Source: Melastoma dodecandrum | Lineage: Eukaryota > Streptophyta > Magnoliopsida > Myrtales > Melastomataceae | NCBI GenBank assembly: GCA_029817715.1 | Contig: JARUPY010000176.1 | Span: 62,001 to 126,000 of the forward strand | Reading direction: 5' to 3' | DNA: 64,000 bases | Part shown: positions 27,261 to 37,242 of the stretch, piece after piece | How positions within the stretch are numbered: position 1 is the stretch's first letter | Layout of the letters: each line of letters begins with the position of its first letter | Translations under genes and position numbers: made by a program | Notes under the pieces: generated by a model | What the model was told of the DNA's origin: nothing | What the model saw: the letters and a program-made list of their open reading frames with translations, nothing else | Database searches by the model: none

Positions 27261-28610
27261 ATGACCCAGACTGCCTCACCCGAGACCCAAGGTACGCCCA
27301 CCGGCGCTCCCAAGATCTCCTTCGTCTCGCTCGGCTGCCCGAAGGCGCTGGTGGATTCGGAGCGGATCCTGACGCAGCTGCGGGCGGAAGGCTACGAAAC
27401 CTCGCCCAGCTACGACGCGGCGGACGTGGTCATCGTCAACACCTGCGGCTTCATCGATTCGGCCAAGGAGGAATCGCTGGCCGCGATCGGCGAGGCGATG
27501 GCCGAGAACGGCAAGGTGATCGTCACCGGCTGCATGGGCGCGCAGCCGGAGGAGATCCGCGAGAGGTACCCCGACCTCCTCGCCGTGACCGGCCCCCAGG
27601 CCTACGAATCGGTGGTCGCGGCGGTGCACGAGGCGGCGCCCCCGGCCCACGACCCGTTCCTGGACCTCGTGCCGCCGCAGGGCATCAAGCTGACGCCGCG
27701 CCACTACGCGTATTTGAAGATTTCCGAGGGCTGCAACAACCGCTGCAGTTTCTGCATCATCCCGTCCTTGCGCGGCGACCTTGTGAGCCGCCCGGCGGCG
27801 GACGTGCTCCGGGAGGCCGAGAAGCTGGTCAAGGCCGGCGTGAAGGAGCTTCTGGTCGTCTCGCAGGACACGAGCGCCTACGGCCTCGACATCCGCTACG
27901 CCGAGAGCCCCTGGCGCGACCGGCAGGTCCGCGCCCGCTTCTACGACCTCGCCAAGGAACTCGGCGAGCTCGGGGCGTGGGTGCGGCTGCACTACGTCTA
28001 CCCCTACCCGCATGTCGACGAGGTGATCCCGCTGATGGCCGAGGGAAAGGTGCTTCCCTACCTCGACATGCCGCTCCAGCACGCGAGCCCGTCCGTCCTC
28101 AAGCGGATGCGCCGGCCCGGCAACCAGGAGAAGCAGCTCGACCGGATCCGGTCGTGGCGCGCCGGGTGCCCCGACCTCGCCATCCGCTCGACCTTCATCG
28201 TCGGCTTCCCCGGCGAGACCGAGGCCGAGTTCGAGGAATTGCTGGAGTGGCTGAAGGAGGCCAAGCTCGACCGCGTCGGCTGCTTCGAGTTCGAGCCCGT
28301 GGCGGGGGCCACCGCCAACGCCATCGCGGACCCGGTGCCGCCGGAGGTGAAGGCCGAGCGCAAGCGCCGCTTCATGGAGACCCAGAACGCCGTCGCCCTG
28401 CGCCTGCAACGAGCCAAGGTCGGCCGCCGGATGCCGATGATCGTGGACGCGGTGGAGGGTAACATCGCCAAGGGCCGCTCCAAGGGCGACGCGCCGGAGA
28501 TCGACGGCATCGTCCACGCCAGCTTCCGCCGCCCCGTGCGGGTAGGGGAGATCGTCTCCGTGAAGATCGACCGGGCCGAGGCGTACGACCTGTACGGCAG
28601 CGTGACCTGA
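27261..28610 (+). CDS. rimO: ribosomal protein S12 methylthiotransferase
   Basis: 449 residues from ATG 27261. Radical-SAM methylthiotransferase modifying the conserved Asp of S12. The N-terminal UPF0004 domain has three cluster Cys ([39 protein letters not shown]). The radical SAM motif is [15 protein letters not shown] (CxxxCxxC). A C-terminal TRAM domain includes [27 protein letters not shown] and the LRG after the SAM motif distinguish RimO from MiaB. Divergent from pabB. Confidence 0.95.
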   Translation: MTQTASPETQGTPTGAPKISFVSLGCPKALVDSERILTQLRAEGYETSPSYDAADVVIVNTCGFIDSAKEESLAAIGEAMAENGKVIVTGCMGAQPEEIRERYPDLLAVTGPQAYESVVAAVHEAAPPAHDPFLDLVPPQGIKLTPRHYAYLKISEGCNNRCSFCIIPSLRGDLVSRPAADVLREAEKLVKAGVKELLVVSQDTSAYGLDIRYAESPWRDRQVRARFYDLAKELGELGAWVRLHYVYPYPHVDEVIPLMAEGKVLPYLDMPLQHASPSVLKRMRRPGNQEKQLDRIRSWRAGCPDLAIRSTFIVGFPGETEAEFEELLEWLKEAKLDRVGCFEFEPVAGATANAIADPVPPEVKAERKRRFMETQNAVALRLQRAKVGRRMPMIVDAVEGNIAKGRSKGDAPEIDGIVHASFRRPVRVGEIVSVKIDRAEAYDLYGSVT

Positions 28611-28790
28611 GGCGGACGCTCTACTTCGTCGTTGGGGCTGATCCCGTCATGGGGAGCGCAGCGAATCAATGACGGCGGGCAGCATCACCCGCATTTGCAG
28701 TCCCACTCGCCGGGCCTATGAGGGGGAGCCCCGCACCGGCCCCGGACCCATGCGCTCCTCCGATTGCCCCCTCCGCCCGCAGTCCCGCCC

Positions 28791-29720
28791 GTGACCGGCG
28801 CCATCCTCCTCGCCCTTCTACCGATCGCCCTGCTGATCGGCCTCGGCGCCGCCCTGCGCCGGGCGGGGTTCCTGGCCGAGAGCTTCTGGCCGCAGGCGGA
28901 ACGGCTCGGCTATTACGTGCTGCTGCCCGCCCTGTTCGTGCACGGCCTCGCCACGGCGCGGCTCGACGGGGTGCCGGTCCTGTCGCTGGCCCTCGTCCTC
29001 GTTGCCTCGACCGTCGCCGTTGCCCTGGTGCTGCTGGCCCTGCGCCCGCGCCTCGCGCTGGACGGCGCGGCCTTCACCTCGGTGTTCCAGGGCGGCATCC
29101 GCTTCAACAACTATGTCGGGGTCTCGGCGGCGGTGGGCCTGTTCGGGGCGCAGGGCCTCGCACTGGCCGCCGTGGCGAACGCCGCCATCGTGCCCACCGT
29201 CAACATCCTGTGCGTCCTCGTCTTCGCTCGGTTCGGGTCCGGCGGGCGGCTCGCGCCGCTGGCCGTCGCGCGGCAACTGGTCCTCAATCCCCTGGTGATG
29301 GCGAGCCTCCTCGGCATCGCCCTCCAAGGGTTGGGCCTGACCCTGCCTCCCGGGATCGAGCCGATGCTGAAGGCGCTGGGCCAAGCCTCCCTGCCGCTCG
29401 GCCTGCTCTGCGTCGGAGCCGCCCTCGATTTCGGAACGGCACGGACCTGGATGTGGCCGCTCGCGGTCACGGCCCTCGTCAAGTTCGGGCTGATGCCCCT
29501 GGCGACGGTGCTCGCCTGCCTCGCGCTGGGCCTGCGCGGCCCGGCGGCGGCCACGGCCCTGCTGTTCCAGGCCCTGCCGACCGCCTCCTCCTCCTACATC
29601 ATGGCCCGGCAGCTCGGCGGCGACGCCCCGCTCATGGCGGGCATCATCGCCCTCCAGACCGTGCTCGCCGGCGCGGCCCTGCCGCTGGTGCTGCTGGTGC
29701 TGGAAGGGGTCGCGGCGTGA
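28791..29720 (+). CDS. AEC family (auxin efflux carrier-like) transporter
   Basis: 309 residues with about ten TM helices in two five-helix halves: GTG start at 28791 (TGAILLALLPIALLIGLGAA), FQGGIRFNNYVGVSAA, then ARQLVLNPLVMASLLG and ALPTASSSYIMARQLGGD, the last being a conserved AEC stretch. A TTG at 28764 would lengthen it by 9. Probable organic-acid or amino-acid exporter; the substrate is not evident. Confidence 0.87.
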   Translation: MTGAILLALLPIALLIGLGAALRRAGFLAESFWPQAERLGYYVLLPALFVHGLATARLDGVPVLSLALVLVASTVAVALVLLALRPRLALDGAAFTSVFQGGIRFNNYVGVSAAVGLFGAQGLALAAVANAAIVPTVNILCVLVFARFGSGGRLAPLAVARQLVLNPLVMASLLGIALQGLGLTLPPGIEPMLKALGQASLPLGLLCVGAALDFGTARTWMWPLAVTALVKFGLMPLATVLACLALGLRGPAAATALLFQALPTASSSYIMARQLGGDAPLMAGIIALQTVLAGAALPLVLLVLEGVAA

Positions 29721-29732
29721 CGTGAGGAAGGG

Positions 29733-30575
29733 TCAGCCCTTCTCCATCCGCTTCACCCGGCCCCAGGCGGCCTCCATCGCGGGGAGATCCGAGCGGCCGA
29801 GCTCGCCGCCCTGTGCGCGCAGCTCCTCGGCCATCGCGCCGAAGCGGCGCTCGAACTTGAGCGTGCCGTCGCGGAGCGCCGCCTCGGGGTCGATGCCGGC
29901 GTGGCGGGCGAGGTTGGCGATGGAGAACAGGAGGTCGCCGATCTCCTCGGCGAGCGGCCCCTTTTCCCCCCGCTCCAGGGCCTCCGCGACCTCATCGGTC
30001 TCCTCGCGGACCTTGTCGATCACCTGGGCGGCGTTGTCCCAGTCGAACCCGTAGGAGGCCGCCCGGCGGGAGACCTTTTCCGCCCGCGTCAGCGCCGGAA
30101 GGGCCAGGGCGACGCCGCCGAGCGGGTCCGGCGCGGGATCGGACTTTTCCGCCCGCTCCTTTGCGACACGTTCCTCGGCCTTGATCGCCGCCCATTGCGC
30201 CTCGACTTGCGCCGGGTCACGGCGGGGCGAGCCCTCCGGCAGGAGAGAGCCGTCGGCGGCGAAGACGTGCGGATGCCGGCGGATCAGCTTGGCGACGATG
30301 GCGCGGGCCACGTCGTCGAAGGCGAAGGCGCCCTCTTCCTCGGCCATGCGGGCGTGGAAGACCACCTGCAGCAGCAGGTCGCCGAGTTCCTCCTTCAGGT
30401 CGGCCAGGTCATGCCGCTCGATGGCGTCGGCGACCTCGTAGGCTTCCTCGATCGTGTAGGGGGCGATGGTGGCGAAGGTCTGCGCCACGTCCCACGGGCA
30501 GCCGCGCTCGGGGTCGCGCAGGTCCGCCATCAGACGCAGGAGCGTCCGGATCGGACTGTCCGTAAGAGCTGTCAC
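29733..30575 (-). CDS. mazG: nucleoside triphosphate pyrophosphohydrolase
   Basis: 280 residues, GTG start. Tandem all-alpha MazG domains: first with CPWDVAQTFATIAPYTIEEA and DLKEELGDLLLQVVFHARMA (EExxD metal site), second with ALERGEKGPLAEEIGDLLFS. Hydrolyses (d)NTPs to NMP and pyrophosphate and can lower ppGpp in E. coli. Convergent with the AEC transporter, 12 bases apart. Confidence 0.93.
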   Translation of the reverse strand: MTALTDSPIRTLLRLMADLRDPERGCPWDVAQTFATIAPYTIEEAYEVADAIERHDLADLKEELGDLLLQVVFHARMAEEEGAFAFDDVARAIVAKLIRRHPHVFAADGSLLPEGSPRRDPAQVEAQWAAIKAEERVAKERAEKSDPAPDPLGGVALALPALTRAEKVSRRAASYGFDWDNAAQVIDKVREETDEVAEALERGEKGPLAEEIGDLLFSIANLARHAGIDPEAALRDGTLKFERRFGAMAEELRAQGGELGRSDLPAMEAAWGRVKRMEKG

Positions 30576-30612
30576 GCGGGCCTACCCGATTCCGTGCGGC
30601 GGGAGGCCGGCT

Positions 30613-30882
30613 CTAGCAAGCCCCGCGCCCGGGGAACACCGGCATCGCGTCTCGCTCGCGGACGCGTTCGTCCTGGAAATCGGCGAGGTAGGCGGTGAGC
30701 CGGTCGCCCACCGCGCGGTCGGCGCACTGGACCCAGAGCGGAGCGGGAAGGGCCTTGGCGGGCAACCGCAGCAGGAAGAGTTCCGCGACGCGCGCCGCCT
30801 CGCGTTCGCTCGAGGCCGCCAGGAGGCGCGCGCCCTCCGGCGTGCCGATCAGGATCGCGACGGTGGCGCTGGGCTCGCTCAT
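30613..30882 (-). CDS. hypothetical protein
   Basis: 89 residues from ATG 30882 (MSEPSATVAILIGTPEGARL). Contains AARVAELFLLRLPAKALPAP and ADRAVGDRLTAYLADFQDER. No recognised domain. It sits between mazG and the broken glycosyltransferase on the same strand; codon use matches the neighbours. Confidence 0.6.
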   Translation of the reverse strand: MSEPSATVAILIGTPEGARLLAASSEREAARVAELFLLRLPAKALPAPLWVQCADRAVGDRLTAYLADFQDERVRERDAMPVFPGRGAC

Positions 30883-30944
30883 AATCCTTCAACGGCGAAG
30901 GGTCCCCATCCGTTGCGCCGGGCGGGAGCGGCCAATTGGTCGCC

Positions 30945-32629
30945 TCACCCCCTCCGGACACTGGTCAACCAGCCGCTGCGGGTCGTCCGCGACAGGCCGT
31001 GCTCGGTCTTGTTCCACCGGTAGGGTGCCCGCACGAACTCCCCCACCGCGAGCGCGGCGGCGGCCCCCAGCAGCAGGCAGTAGACCGGAAGGAGGATGAG
31101 GAAGGGCAGAAGATCGAACCACCGCCGCCGCCAGCAGCCCTGGAGCATCGGCCCGACGAGGCAGACGAGGCCCACGAGGAAGACGGTCACGCCCAACCCC
31201 GTCACGAGGTTGTCGAGGACGGAGGGCGAGACGCTGATCCCGCCCCGGACGGCGACCATCGCCATCAGGAGAAAGCCGACGGGATAGGCGAAGGCGGACA
31301 GGACCGCCCCCGGCACCATCGCCGCCGCGCAGAGGGTCCGCACCGGGCCCAGCCGCGAGAGCGTGGCCAGCGGGCGGCGGGCCAAGGCGAGGCCGATCTG
31401 GAGGAAGCCCTTCATCCAGCGGCTGCGCTGCCGCATCCAGCGCCACAGGCCCATCGGCGCCTCCTCGAAGGTGGCGCTCGGCAGATCCCCCATCCGGTAG
31501 CCCGCGAGGGCCAGCCGAAGACCGAGGTCGGCATCCTCGGTGACGGACCACGCATTCCAGCCGCCGAGGCGGCGCAGGATATCGGTACGCAGGTGCATGG
31601 TGGTGCCCCCGAGGGGGATCGGCATGCCCAAGGCCGCGAGCGCCGGATTCAGCACATCGAACAGGGCCGTGTATTCGAGGGCGAAGAGGCGGGGGAGCCA
31701 GCCCTCGTGGTTGTCGATCACCAAGTGACCCTGGAGGCAGGCCATCGCGGCGGGCGCGCGGGCGAAGAGGGCCGCGGCCCGGCGCAGCTGGTCCGGCTCG
31801 GGCACGTCCTCCGCGTCGTAGACCACGAGGAGATCGCCGCGGGCGAGCGGCAGGGCCGCGTTGAGGGCGCGGGGCTTGGTGCGCGGATCCCCCGGCGGCA
31901 CGGTGACGACCTCGAACCGGGCGGGGAGGCGGGTCGCCGCCAGCGCGGCGGCGGTCTCGTCGTCGTCCGCCTCGATCAGCAGCTTGATGTCGAGCTTGGC
32001 GGCCGGATAATCGAGGGCGGCCAGCGCCGGCAGGAGGCGCGGCAGGACGGCCGCTTCCCGGTGCAGGGCGACGAGCACCGTGTAGACGGGCAGCGCGGCA
32101 TCCGGCAGCGGCGGTGCCTGCGCCTCCGGGGGCGGGATGACGAGCGCCGCCAACCGAAACACCATCGCGGCGAGGCACAGGATCTGCGCGGCCACGACAG
32201 CGGACAGCGCCGCCGCCTCGGGCAGCACCGCCACGAGGGCGAGGCCGATGGACAGGCCGAGGGCGAGGGCGAGCAAGCGGTGGCTCGCGGGCCGCAGGGC
32301 GAAGGCCCGCTCGGGGGCGGGGCCGTGCCGCTCCCCGGCCGCGTGCGCGGCGACGGAGGCGGGAACGGCCGCGTAGACCGCCCGGCGCAGGCGGGTCGGG
32401 GTGGTGATCGCCCAGCCGGCGAGGCCGGCGGACCCTTGCTCGTCGAGTTCGGTGAGGAGGTCGCCGATGTCGCGGCCCCGGGGGGCGAGGACCACCGTGG
32501 GGCCGTGGCCGGGGGCCAGCGACGCCACTCCGTCCCTCAGGCAGTCGGGATAGTCCAGCGCCGGATCGAGGGGGATCGCGCCGTCGAGGAAGGGCAGGCC
32601 GAGCTGGTCGGCGAGCGCCCGGTAATAGG
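30945..32629 (-). pseudogene. C-terminal part of processive GT2 glycosyltransferase, split by island
   Basis: Catalytic part of a membrane glycosyltransferase, open to the island junction: upstream of the first usable GTG (32528) the frame continues back through PYYRALADQLGLPFLDGAIP to the 13-bp repeat. Features in order: TM segments near 85-135 (counted from 32528), a GT2 core with VYTVLVALHREAAVLPRLL, DxD-type VVYDAEDVPEPDQL, acceptor motif VTEDADLGLRLALAGYR and QRSRW (the QxxRW motif of cellulose-synthase-like enzymes), then four or five C-terminal TM helices. The missing N-terminus is at 43270-43578. The joined protein would be about 650 residues. A product from GTG 32528 would lack the N-terminal regulatory region. 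Confidence 0.88.
32617..32629. repeat. left attachment-site core (attL)
   Basis: GCCCGGTAATAGG, identical to 43298-43310. The flank to the left is native glycosyltransferase sequence. Adjacent to the integrase gene. Confidence 0.88.
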
Positions 32630-32714
32630 GCTCATCGGCGCCAGATATCGGTATAAACCATTGTAACTATTAACTTGTATGTCGCTATCACTGCCGCTAA
32701 TTGGATGCCTTTAA

Positions 32715-33983
32715 ATGCTGCCGGTAGGGACAATCATGCCAGCACCCGATTATCTCTTCCGACGCGCTAATTCAAAGAACTGGTATTTAAGATTACAAAA
32801 TGTTACAATAAATGGCACATATTATAAATCATTCGAAAGAAGCTTGCATACTTCTGATAGAGATGAAGCCATAATAGTTGCCAATGATATCGTAATTGGA
32901 CACCGAGAATGCTTGCTCCGCAACAAGCGTCAGCGAAATCAAAATGACGGTAGGGAAAGATCGGAGCCTCAGGTAAGCTTCACTCGGAAAAGGGACGGTT
33001 CGCTATCGCTTCAAGTAAGCAGTCAAGAGGCCGGGCATCCAGATAAAACATTGAAATACGAAAAACATATTCAATCTACGCCTTCTATCACCACCAGACC
33101 GATGATTCGAACGCGAAGTGCCGCAAATTCGGGCTCAAAAAAAGAAGATATTGATAATATTATCAAAACATGGATTCTTCACAAGGAGAGAACCGCGCGC
33201 CAAGTCGCAGATATTAATCGTTTAAGCTTCGAATTCCAAAGCGTAATTGGAAAAAAAAGTATCTACACTCGTGACGATGGCAGGACTTATGCATTTCATC
33301 TACTTGAAAAAGGAATAAAAAGCGCAACGATAGAACGAAACATTACAATATTGAGAGCAGCTTTCAACATAGCATATAGAGATGGGATCATTGATAGAAA
33401 TCCTTTTAGTGGGGTCGTTCCGAAAAGAAAAGATAGTTTAACAAAACTACCTTTTCCAGGTCATGAGATGATCTGGATCAACGACAACTTCGGCACACAC
33501 GACAACGAGAAGGATTTTCTTCTCTGGATGTTGTTTGCTTGCACAGGGATGCGGCTTGGTGAAGCATTCCAAATCGAATGTGAACAGAGGGATTGGGACG
33601 TGAGATTTTTTACTGTTGGAACCAAAACCGAATCAAGTCTTCGGCGCATTCCCATACCAAGACAGCTGCTAAGTCATCTACCAAATCACATCCACGAAAA
33701 ACTTTTCCCCGGCAAACCAAGCACTGCATCAAATAGAATAATGCGATTCTTAAAAAGAATTGGGGTAGGTTACGACAGCGCAACGGGCGAGGGAAATCCT
33801 GGATATGTGATCCATTCACTTCGCCATCGCGCCAAGGATCGACTTCGTTCTGTTGGCTGTCCTCCTGAAATTCAACTTGAACTCCTGGGCCATGAAAAGA
33901 GAACAGTTGCAAGTAGGTATGGAGTGGGACACCCAATGCCTGTATTGAAGCGATGGATCGACGAAATTGGCTACGAGTTATAG
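32715..33983 (+). CDS. tyrosine recombinase / integrase
   Basis: 422 residues (ATG 32715; a second ATG seven codons later, MPAPDYLFRRANSKNWYLRL, is also plausible). N-terminal DNA-binding region, then a core-binding SAM-like domain around IIKTWILHKERTARQVADIN. The catalytic domain has the Arg I box ACTGMRLGEAFQIE, HSLRHRAKDRL (HxxR), LLGHEKRTV and the presumed nucleophile Tyr in SRYGVGHP. It is placed directly inside attL, as usual for integrative elements. Low-GC codon use, unlike the host genes, marks it as foreign. Confidence 0.92.
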   Translation: MLPVGTIMPAPDYLFRRANSKNWYLRLQNVTINGTYYKSFERSLHTSDRDEAIIVANDIVIGHRECLLRNKRQRNQNDGRERSEPQVSFTRKRDGSLSLQVSSQEAGHPDKTLKYEKHIQSTPSITTRPMIRTRSAANSGSKKEDIDNIIKTWILHKERTARQVADINRLSFEFQSVIGKKSIYTRDDGRTYAFHLLEKGIKSATIERNITILRAAFNIAYRDGIIDRNPFSGVVPKRKDSLTKLPFPGHEMIWINDNFGTHDNEKDFLLWMLFACTGMRLGEAFQIECEQRDWDVRFFTVGTKTESSLRRIPIPRQLLSHLPNHIHEKLFPGKPSTASNRIMRFLKRIGVGYDSATGEGNPGYVIHSLRHRAKDRLRSVGCPPEIQLELLGHEKRTVASRYGVGHPMPVLKRWIDEIGYEL

Positions 33984-34002
33984 TATTTTTTAATGATTTT
34001 TA

Positions 34003-34031
34003 TTGACATCTGGGATGCGAAGGTGTATAAA
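34003..34031 (+). promoter_or_regulatory. near-consensus sigma-70 promoter
   Basis: TTGACA at 34003-34008 and TATAAA at 34026-34031, separated by exactly 17 bases, reading rightward 20 bases after the integrase stop. The predicted start is near 34038. No convincing ORF lies downstream for over 800 bases. Confidence 0.65.
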
Positions 34032-34041
34032 TATCATTACG

Positions 34042-34065
34042 ATCAAGACGGTGACGCGTCTTGAT
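34042..34065. promoter_or_regulatory. inverted repeat at predicted transcript start
   Basis: ATCAAGACG - 6-base loop - CGTCTTGAT, perfect 9-bp arms, centred about 16 bases downstream of the predicted start site. It could be a repressor operator or a 5' RNA hairpin. Confidence 0.5.
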
Positions 34066-35435
34066 TGCCATAACAAGTATACTGCCATGTGAAGGCGACT
34101 TGATGAGTTTGCTCAGATTCAGGTTCTGATTGCCAACAGAATATATCAGGTAGAGTATGCACGTAAGGCTTAACGTTAGAGCCACGACGAGGGAATATTT
34201 ACCCTCATACAGGTTGACTATGGTCGGTTCCATGGCCGTCGATCTGTAACCGTTGAATAGACAGAGTAGAAAGGGAGACCGGTCAACCGCCCCTTCTTAT
34301 CGGATAGTCACTAAAAACCGATAAGTTTCTCTATGGGATATGCGGATGCGGCTCCACGTATAATGCATAGTCTACCTTTGAAAGGTAGATTACGTCTACT
34401 CACCATGAATAATATGGCGCTTCGCTTTCGTGATTTTACTAATAATCTAAAATAATTCATCTCAATAAACAAATCAAATAACTGAACGAAGTGAAAATGC
34501 TGCAAGCATTTAACTATTGATGCGCTAGTAAATTGGCTCATTATTTTTGAAAAAAATGATGCCCTAACCATTACGACAAAATACAAGTTGAAAAAACCCC
34601 TCAACAGTATCGCATGAGGATAGTCAAGTTTAAAATTTTTAGTAAACCCAACAACGAGAATATATATTTAATGGATAAAAAAACAAAATTATAACAGCGA
34701 ATACAGGCGTCATATGCTCTCAATCCTGCATAAAGCCGATCAGATTCTCTTGCAAGAATACTCCAAAATCAAAATTAAAGTTCTCAGAAATGTAAATAGA
34801 AGTCTCAGAAGTCAAATCCGCGGATCAATAAATCACCTAGAAACAAATGATGAAGATAGGTCCCCTCGTCGATATGTTACACACGAATGAGATGGTGCTT
34901 AAGTCTTTTGCTATAATTGAAAGGGACTACATACATTCCAGAGATTCCTTCAACAAACTTGGAATGTTTATAAAGCTGTGGCAGTGGGGCATAGAATACT
35001 CTTCAACTGATACAGATGATAGAGATTAATTGCGCCTTCTCAATCGGGCTAGAGCAAGTTATATCACCCCTATATACTTTGGCCGGTCAGTTCAAGGACG
35101 TCTGGTTCGATCATACATCCGAACCAATCGCCACCATCCCCTAAGCCCGCACCGATTGTAAAACACTTGAGAAAGGAGCCCTAGACTTGTATTATGGTCT
35201 TCGGATCAATGGTCATTTCTGAAGCTCATCATCTTCTTTATTTCAAATTTCCTCACCAATCAACTAGCTCCGACCACCCAATCATTTCGTGAAGCGGATG
35301 TCTGAAGCCTTGAACATAAGTTAGGCTATCCGCGGGTCAATCATTCAAATAGAGTATGACGGCTTCAAAATCTTCATCTATCGTCGTCCGTGATTCCGAA
35401 TCGATTTGGCTAAAAGACCGTGGGAAGGTGCAATC
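34066..35435. other. 1.4-kb AT-rich region without convincing genes
   Basis: Several short frames exist (for example 34847-35029 plus, 60 codons, MMKIGPLVDMLHTNEMVLKS; 34000-34233 minus with one hydrophobic stretch; 34311-34604 minus) but none has supporting features. Palindromes are more striking: CTTATCGG/CCGATAAG (34296-34303 and 34318-34325, followed by TTTCTCT) and TCTACCTTT-G-AAAGGTAGA (34371-34389). It may hold a non-coding RNA or gene remnants. Confidence 0.4.
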
Positions 35436-35909
35436 ATGTGGCGGGTTGTTTTGCTTACGATGTTGCTCTCTTTCGGTTCGATGATCCCAATCGCAGCAAG
35501 CGCCGTCCAACAGTCAGCAAGTAATGACTGCTCTAGAAAATCCGATCAACAGCAGAAGGATTGTGACGCCGAGTTTGATAGACAGATCAAATTTGATGGT
35601 TACGACGCAGGAGGCAAGAAATACGATGCTGCGGCGAAACGGCTTAATCAATGCGTCAAAACAAAAGTTTTCAACTGGAATTGTTGTATGCTCGAAATTC
35701 AAAAAGATATGAAGAACGAAGGGTCTGAAAAAGGATGGTATATTGCTAAAGACTACAAGGCTGAGACTTGCGAACTTAAGCAAGCGACTTTCGGCGAGAC
35801 CTGTGATGAATGCATCATAAAATGCAAGGGTGTAATGTCGCCTGTCAACGCTGACATCTCAACATGCAATAGCCTGTGTTCTTCCAGAACCGGAAAGAAG
35901 TGCCATTAA
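35436..35909 (+). CDS. exported Cys-rich protein of unknown function
   Basis: 157 residues from ATG 35436, with GGGAAGG about 7 bases upstream. A clear signal peptide (MWRVVLLTMLLSFGSMIPIA, cut near AASA/VQQ). The mature part has 12 cysteines, including a CC pair and CDECIIKC, suggesting a disulfide-bonded periplasmic or secreted protein. Middle section CDAEFDRQIKFDGYDAGGKK is charged. No family recognised. First of three same-strand exported proteins in the island. Confidence 0.75.
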   Translation: MWRVVLLTMLLSFGSMIPIAASAVQQSASNDCSRKSDQQQKDCDAEFDRQIKFDGYDAGGKKYDAAAKRLNQCVKTKVFNWNCCMLEIQKDMKNEGSEKGWYIAKDYKAETCELKQATFGETCDECIIKCKGVMSPVNADISTCNSLCSSRTGKKCH

Positions 35910-35928
35910 ATCGCAGGAAAATACGAGC

Positions 35929-36663
35929 ATGAGTAATTCGAATATTGCCACATTATCTGTAATTATTCTTAGCTTCTTCCCCTTAAACGCCTACGCGAAC
36001 TGCAAAGGGCACACTGAATGTATGGACGCTTGTAGATCATTTGTTGGCGTCCTTAGAACGGATAACGCTTCAGATCAGTGCACCAAGACATGCAAGCCAC
36101 AAATGGAAGCTTGTGAAGCGGCCAAAGCTACCCAACCAGTGCAATCGAAACCAAAGGAGGCAGCACAGGTTCAGAAAGTTCCGAAACGTTGTAATGCCGA
36201 AATATCTTCAAGAGCTACAATATGCGTGGAGAAGTATCAAGCATCGCAGGATAAATGCAATAAATTCGTACTTGACATAAATCTGAACGAGTGCGTCGAG
36301 GGCAAGGAACTTAGTAGTCTTGAGAATTATATGGGTGCACCGAACAAGACTCCCGTAGTTTCAGCTAGTCCGTCGCCTATATTGAACGGACCGAAGTGTC
36401 ACATAGTTCAATATGCTCCCCAGGGCTTCATGCATTACTGCTCTTATGACCCTAGACTGTTTGGCAATCGCGGGGAATGTTTCATGACAGGCATACCATC
36501 TGGAAGCATTGGGCAGACGTATACCTTTTGTTTGGCATCCGAGTTCGCCAATATCTCGCGTTTGCCCCGGGGCCGCGTCAGGTCGTCAGGCTATGGAAAG
36601 ATGATCATTGGTTCTGTTGACGCTCCCGATCCCCAAACCATCGTAAGGCAACTTCGACGTTAA
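35929..36663 (+). CDS. exported Cys-rich protein of unknown function
   Basis: 244 residues, ATG 19 bases after the previous stop. Signal peptide (SNSNIATLSVIILSFFPLNAYA), then 14 cysteines: GHTECMDACRSF, QCTKTCKPQMEAC, a Gln/Lys/Pro linker (TQPVQSKPKEAAQVQKVPKR), a second Cys group near 90-125, and a C-terminal globular part with VQYAPQGFMHYCSYDP and GNRGECFMTGIPSG. No family recognised. Spacing implies an operon with both neighbours. Confidence 0.75.
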   Translation: MSNSNIATLSVIILSFFPLNAYANCKGHTECMDACRSFVGVLRTDNASDQCTKTCKPQMEACEAAKATQPVQSKPKEAAQVQKVPKRCNAEISSRATICVEKYQASQDKCNKFVLDINLNECVEGKELSSLENYMGAPNKTPVVSASPSPILNGPKCHIVQYAPQGFMHYCSYDPRLFGNRGECFMTGIPSGSIGQTYTFCLASEFANISRLPRGRVRSSGYGKMIIGSVDAPDPQTIVRQLRR

Positions 36664-36673
36664 GGGGGGGATC

Positions 36674-37201
36674 ATGATCGTGGAAATCCATAACCGATAT
36701 CGAGCGTTAAAGATTTCGATCAATATTACGAAAGATAGAGGCTCCTTCATCTGCTTTCTATTATCGCTTTTCTTTGTCTCCGCTCCAGCTATATCCGCGC
36801 CGTTATCAAATATGGACATACTCAATGAATCAATGGCCGACCTACCACCGACTAATCTAGGACGATCTTTTAACAGAATATTGCGCATCGAAAATTGTCG
36901 GATCGATCTACGTTACAATCATATTCCAAAGCGGGGGCAAGATATAATATCTACATCTGATATCCGTGGGGCGGAAATCAAGAATTTCGTCGGCGAACAT
37001 CCGATCAAGTCGGGGAAGTTCAGGCAAGCAAGCATTCTGTTCAAATGTAGAAAACCAAACTGCGTTCGTTTGGCCGTCATGCCGATCACACGCAAGAATC
37101 TCCTCGTCATCACAAAAGATTGGGAAGAAATTCACGTCAGGGGCGATTATTTCGCGGAGGCCCTGATCGCATTAAAAGATACGTTGAGTAGCTGCAAATA
37201 A
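36674..37201 (+). CDS. exported protein of unknown function
   Basis: 175 residues from ATG 36674, 10 bases after the previous stop. The hydrophobic stretch SFICFLLSLFFVSAPAISA near residues 25-43 is a signal peptide or anchor, preceded by an unusually long basic N-region; a later start is possible. The mature part contains RIENCRIDLRYNHIPKRGQD, CRKPNCVRLAVMPITRKN and a C-terminal DTLSSCK. No family recognised. It is the third gene of the exported cluster and converges with the ADP-ribosylglycohydrolase gene 41 bases away. Confidence 0.7.
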   Translation: MIVEIHNRYRALKISINITKDRGSFICFLLSLFFVSAPAISAPLSNMDILNESMADLPPTNLGRSFNRILRIENCRIDLRYNHIPKRGQDIISTSDIRGAEIKNFVGEHPIKSGKFRQASILFKCRKPNCVRLAVMPITRKNLLVITKDWEEIHVRGDYFAEALIALKDTLSSCK

Positions 37202-37242
37202 TCAAGTCAAGCAATATGTCTTCAATGCCGAGCATTTGTTGA

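Noticed and set aside
34038..35400. Retron or reverse-transcriptase-associated RNA
   Set aside because: Promoter and hairpins are suggestive, but no reverse transcriptase gene is present in the island.
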